The notes below the pieces were generated by a model, which was given only the letters and a program-made list of their open reading frames with translations, made no database searches and had not been told where the DNA came from. From the NCBI GenBank assembly GCA_034716535.1, contig JAYEJW010000472.1, positions 1 to 8,366 on the forward strand: DNA of 8,366 nt. Direction: 5' to 3'. Each line of letters starts with the position of its first letter. Positions within the stretch are counted from its first letter, which is position 1. The position numbers and the translations under genes are program-made. Below are positions 6,375-8,366 of this stretch, one piece after another. This DNA comes from JAYEJW01 sp034716535. Lineage in GTDB: Bacteria; Pseudomonadota; Gammaproteobacteria; Chromatiales; Chromatiaceae.

Positions 6375-6419
6375 GAGCACGACGGCATCCGCAGAGCGGC
6401 GTCTGCGGATTCCGTGCTC
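6375..6419. terminator. Large stem-loop between convergent regulator and cytochrome genes
   Basis: An inner perfect 8-bp stem, ATCCGCAG (6387-6394) with CTGCGGAT (6403-6410), has an 8-base loop. An outer 7-bp stem, GAGCACG (6375-6381) with CGTGCTC (6413-6419), encloses it, separated by an asymmetric internal loop. It lies 90 bases past the regulator stop and 40 bases past the cytochrome stop. A two-way transcription end or mRNA-protecting structure fits the position. No T tract follows on either strand, so it is not a canonical intrinsic terminator. A REP-like palindrome is the alternative. Confidence 0.55.
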
Positions 6420-6458
6420 AGCAGAGCATGCCTCGGTGGCGCCCACCCCCGTGCTCGG

Positions 6459-7889
6459 TCAAGGAGTCGTCCCGCCGGTCAGGGTGTGGATGTTGACGCC
6501 GCTGTTTCCCACGGAGTTCATATGGCAGACGGCACAGCTGTTGAGGGCTCCGATAGGACCCGCAAATCCCTGAAGCTGAATGGACTGCTCGTTGTCCTTG
6601 TCCAGGGTGGACGGGTACAGGGCGTGGGGAGCACCGTGGCAGGAGGAACACAGCAGGGTTTCGTTCTTGTGGGAACGACTGTTCAGGAACTCACCGAAGA
6701 TGCCGATGTGCAGATAGCCGCCGGCGCTGCCTTCACCCGTTTCTACAGCATGGCACTGCCTACAGGTCGGTAATGTCTTGTCGGACCAGGGATTGTCGAG
6801 CTGACCTTCGGCCAATCGCTGATTCAGATCGCCGTGGCAGTCCGTGCACCAGAGGTCACCCTCGCCGGTGGGTGAAGGTTTCATCGCGTGATGACCCCGG
6901 TAGCAGGTCAGCCCGTTGCCAGGATGACAGTTGTAGCAGTTGGTCGCAAACTCCGGATCGTACTTGAGCACGGTGTCGTTCTGCACATGCCATCCGTGCA
7001 GCACACGGGAGAAGCTGTACTGGGAGGTTGGTAGCGGGTTACCGTCGAGGTCCACATAGCCGCCTGGGGCGGCGCTCTCGCCCATGGCCGGATCCCAGTG
7101 GCACACGGAGCAACGTACGGGCCCCATCGTGCCATCGCCATCGGGGTCGATCTCCGCAATGTTGATCGTCGAGTCGCGCTCGTGCAGTTGTCCCATCAAC
7201 TTGAACGAGTTTTCGGGAGTTGGGTCCATCTCCTGATCCTCGGTTAGCTGCAGGTGGCAACCACAACAGCCCCCGAATGCGACTGGGACGGTCGTGTTCG
7301 TTTCCGCGAGAAGCTCGTTGGTCAGTTGGTCGAAGACCTTCACGTTGCCCGTCAGGTAGGGATTTCTCCGCTTTCTCGGGTCGTCCGGGTCCACCGGATC
7401 GACCATGATCTTTTCCGCCCCCGTGGAGAGGCGGCTGATGTCCGGGAACGCCGGAACCCCGACCACTTCCCACCAGCCTTCCCCGGTCTTCGCGTGCATC
7501 TCTCCATCCAGCGTGGCGCCCGTGAGGCCTTGGATTCTCCCATCCTCATTGACGGCGGGAGGGAACCCGTACTTGGGGCTCATCTCGATCCAGGTGGCGA
7601 AGTAGGGATCCGCCTTCAGGGTCTCGTCCGTGTTCTCGACGACGTTGTACTCCACGCGGATCAGACCCGGGTCGTCCAATATCCTGGGTTTAGCGCCGCG
7701 CTCGATGACCTGGGCGCGCAACGTGTTGAAAGGTGGCAACAGCAGGAAGTACTCCGCGCCCGGACAGGCGCAATGCATCCCCAGGTCGTTGGTCGTCAGG
7801 ACGACGACGTCGCGGCTGGCAGCAACACAGAGGCTTCCGGCCAACCCAAGCACCAGGGCGGCGGACGCGATCATGGGTGTTCTCTTCAT
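6459..7889 (-). CDS. Secreted heptahaem cytochrome c with N-terminal non-haem domain
   Basis: This 476-residue exported electron-transfer protein has a signal peptide (MKRTPMIASAALVLGLAGSL, probable cleavage near residues 23-25) and no lipobox or membrane anchor, so it should be periplasmic or extracellular. Seven CXXCH haem sites are present: CCGCH (208), CSVCH (260), CYNCH (318), CTDCH (348), CRQCH (376), CSSCH (414) and CAVCH (452). Eleven other histidines, among them 236, 298, 301, 333, 334, 394, 407, 422 and 468, can supply distal ligands for bis-His haems. CYRGHH (329-334) lacks the second cysteine. Residues 27-200 form a haem-free domain opening with TTNDLGMHCACPGAEYFLLL and NTLRAQV, a pattern I associate with uncharacterised multihaem cytochromes. 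DPDGDGTMG (248-256) resembles a calcium loop. The ATG at 7889 is preceded at seven bases by GAGGGA and begins the signal peptide; an upstream in-frame start would put 32 unrelated residues before it. It is monocistronic and is read from a sigma-54 promoter. The redox partner is unknown. Confidence 0.95.
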   Translation of the reverse strand: MKRTPMIASAALVLGLAGSLCVAASRDVVVLTTNDLGMHCACPGAEYFLLLPPFNTLRAQVIERGAKPRILDDPGLIRVEYNVVENTDETLKADPYFATWIEMSPKYGFPPAVNEDGRIQGLTGATLDGEMHAKTGEGWWEVVGVPAFPDISRLSTGAEKIMVDPVDPDDPRKRRNPYLTGNVKVFDQLTNELLAETNTTVPVAFGGCCGCHLQLTEDQEMDPTPENSFKLMGQLHERDSTINIAEIDPDGDGTMGPVRCSVCHWDPAMGESAAPGGYVDLDGNPLPTSQYSFSRVLHGWHVQNDTVLKYDPEFATNCYNCHPGNGLTCYRGHHAMKPSPTGEGDLWCTDCHGDLNQRLAEGQLDNPWSDKTLPTCRQCHAVETGEGSAGGYLHIGIFGEFLNSRSHKNETLLCSSCHGAPHALYPSTLDKDNEQSIQLQGFAGPIGALNSCAVCHMNSVGNSGVNIHTLTGGTTP

Positions 7890-7912
7890 GGGAATATCCC
7901 TCGATGCACAGC

Positions 7913-7951
7913 GGTTCGTTTTGCGAACCTGAGAGGTCGAACGAGCTCGAC
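7913..7951 (-). promoter_or_regulatory. Hairpins in the 5' leader of the cytochrome mRNA
   Basis: GGTTCG-TTTTG-CGAACC (7913-7929) is a perfect 6-bp stem, and GTCGA-ACGAGC-TCGAC (7936-7951) a 5-bp stem. Both fall in the roughly 115-base leader predicted from the sigma-54 promoter and end ten bases before the ribosome binding site. They may affect stability or translation. They match no riboswitch that I know. Confidence 0.4.
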
Positions 7952-8015
7952 GGCAAAGGCAGCCGCGCGGCGACTGCGGGTCCATTCCGTTACAACTTCC
8001 TCTGTTTGGCAGTGA

Positions 8016-8030
8016 GCAAGAACAGTGCCA
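8016..8030 (-). promoter_or_regulatory. Sigma-54 (-24/-12) promoter of the cytochrome gene
   Basis: On the minus strand TGGCAC-TGTTC-TTGC (8030-8016) matches the RpoN consensus TGGCAC-N5-TTGC at every defined base, with the required ten bases between GG and GC. It points at the cytochrome and predicts a start near 8004, giving a leader of about 115 bases. Such promoters are silent without an enhancer-binding protein, and one is encoded at 4930-6285. Confidence 0.87.
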
Positions 8031-8074
8031 TGTGGGAGTCTGTCAGACGCACGTGGGGCAGAGAGTGGTGAACG

Positions 8075-8102
8075 AAAAAAATTACAGCCAATCAGGACCT
8101 TG
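8075..8102 (+). promoter_or_regulatory. IHF-type DNA-bending site between promoter and enhancer
   Basis: AATCAGGACCTTG (8090-8102) fits the IHF consensus WATCARNNNNTTR at every defined position. A run of seven A residues (8075-8081) lies on the 5' side, as is common in strong IHF sites. It is centred about 90 bp upstream of the predicted sigma-54 start, between the promoter and the palindrome cluster, where IHF bends DNA to bring the activator to the polymerase. Confidence 0.65.
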
Positions 8103-8167
8103 GCCTTCAGCGAAGTGTGTGCGAGTACGTGGGATGTGGCGTGGCGGGACGTACACTGTAGAAATTC

Positions 8168-8207
8168 ACATGACTTGTACGGAAGTCATGACTCGTCAGT
8201 CATGACA
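8168..8207. promoter_or_regulatory. Candidate enhancer (upstream activating sequence) of the cytochrome gene: CATGACT palindromes
   Basis: CATGAC occurs three times, at 8169, 8187 and 8201. CATGACTT (8169-8176) pairs with AAGTCATG (8183-8190) around six bases. AGTCATGACT (8184-8193) is a perfect 10-bp palindrome, and CATGACT (8187-8193) pairs with AGTCATG (8198-8204) around four bases. The cluster lies about 160-200 bp upstream of the predicted start, the usual distance for dimeric or oligomeric binding of a Fis-type activator. Recognition by the neighbouring regulator is inferred. A divergent gene to the right of the window could use the same sites. Confidence 0.65.
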
Positions 8208-8366
8208 TTTCCTTCCAGAAGGTCGATACAGGAAACGTATATAGTGTCTGAATGGAAACTCGGTTTTATTCGCCAGCACCGGCATCCCCGAATGGCCGCC
8301 GCGGCACGTTTTCACTCAATAACGAATCAGTTGACGGGAATGGGCGACATTAATGAGAGCGAATCT
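8208..8366. other. Right-edge region, no firm gene
   Basis: CCTTC-CA-GAAGG (8211-8222) is a small palindrome. A 33-codon frame on the plus strand (8252-8353) lacks a ribosome binding site. Its stop overlaps an ATG at 8353 (TAATG) that runs off the window. A gene starting here is possible but cannot be supported. Confidence 0.3.

Noticed and set aside
7890..7985. Upstream start of the cytochrome adding 32 residues
   Set aside because: The extension is Arg- and Cys-rich, would bury the signal peptide, and lacks the GAGGGA ribosome binding site that precedes the ATG at 7889.
7254..8015. Long plus-strand open frame of 253 codons
   Set aside because: It is the antisense shadow of the heptahaem cytochrome, whose frame has seven CXXCH motifs and a signal peptide.
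8252..8353. 33-codon plus-strand frame overlapping a TAATG at the window edge
   Set aside because: There is no ribosome binding site and no similarity I can recognise. It is too short and too near the edge to call.

Overview
The window looks like a chromosomal segment of a GC-rich proteobacterium, by eye mid to upper 50s % GC. A gammaproteobacterium is most likely but not proven. The grounds are a REP-associated tyrosine transposase, a Fis-family sigma-54 activator, a perfect sigma-54 promoter with an IHF-type site, and a secreted multihaem cytochrome c. It holds five genes (one cut by the left edge), two long non-coding regions rich in palindromes, and no rRNA, tRNA, CRISPR array or complete insertion sequence that I can see.

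Left to right: (1) 1-391, minus strand, the N-terminal 130 residues of a RAYT transposase, preceded by two small palindromes and a T-rich tract. (2) 508-543, a good rho-independent terminator for the leftward transcript. (3) 570-4040, two leftward genes for secreted proteins, probably one operon: a 139-residue beta-rich protein, then a 998-residue protein with an exceptionally tyrosine-rich N-terminal 600 residues and tandem Ig-like C-terminal repeats. Their leader holds a 12-nt perfect anti-anti-Shine-Dalgarno sequence followed by only a three-codon ORF. (4) 4041-4929, a long intergenic region with several dyads, including an FNR/DNR-like box and a 15-bp tandem repeat. (5) 4930-6285, plus strand, a sigma-54 enhancer-binding protein with a cysteine-rich PAS sensor. 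(6) 6375-6419, a large stem-loop between convergent genes. (7) 6459-7889, minus strand, a secreted heptahaem cytochrome c. (8) 7890-8366, its control region.

The most interesting unit is the regulator-cytochrome pair. Upstream of the cytochrome lie, in the textbook order, a TGGCAC-N5-TTGC promoter (8016-8030), an exact IHF consensus with an A-tract (8090-8102), and a cluster of CATGACT palindromes (8168-8207) where an enhancer would sit, about 160-200 bp upstream of the predicted start. The adjacent gene encodes just the type of activator such an enhancer needs, with a Cys-rich PAS domain that could read a redox or metal signal. The inference is a self-contained, signal-gated circuit controlling a periplasmic or surface electron-transfer protein. 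The leftward secreted-protein pair may or may not belong to the same physiology: no convincing sigma-54 promoter precedes it.
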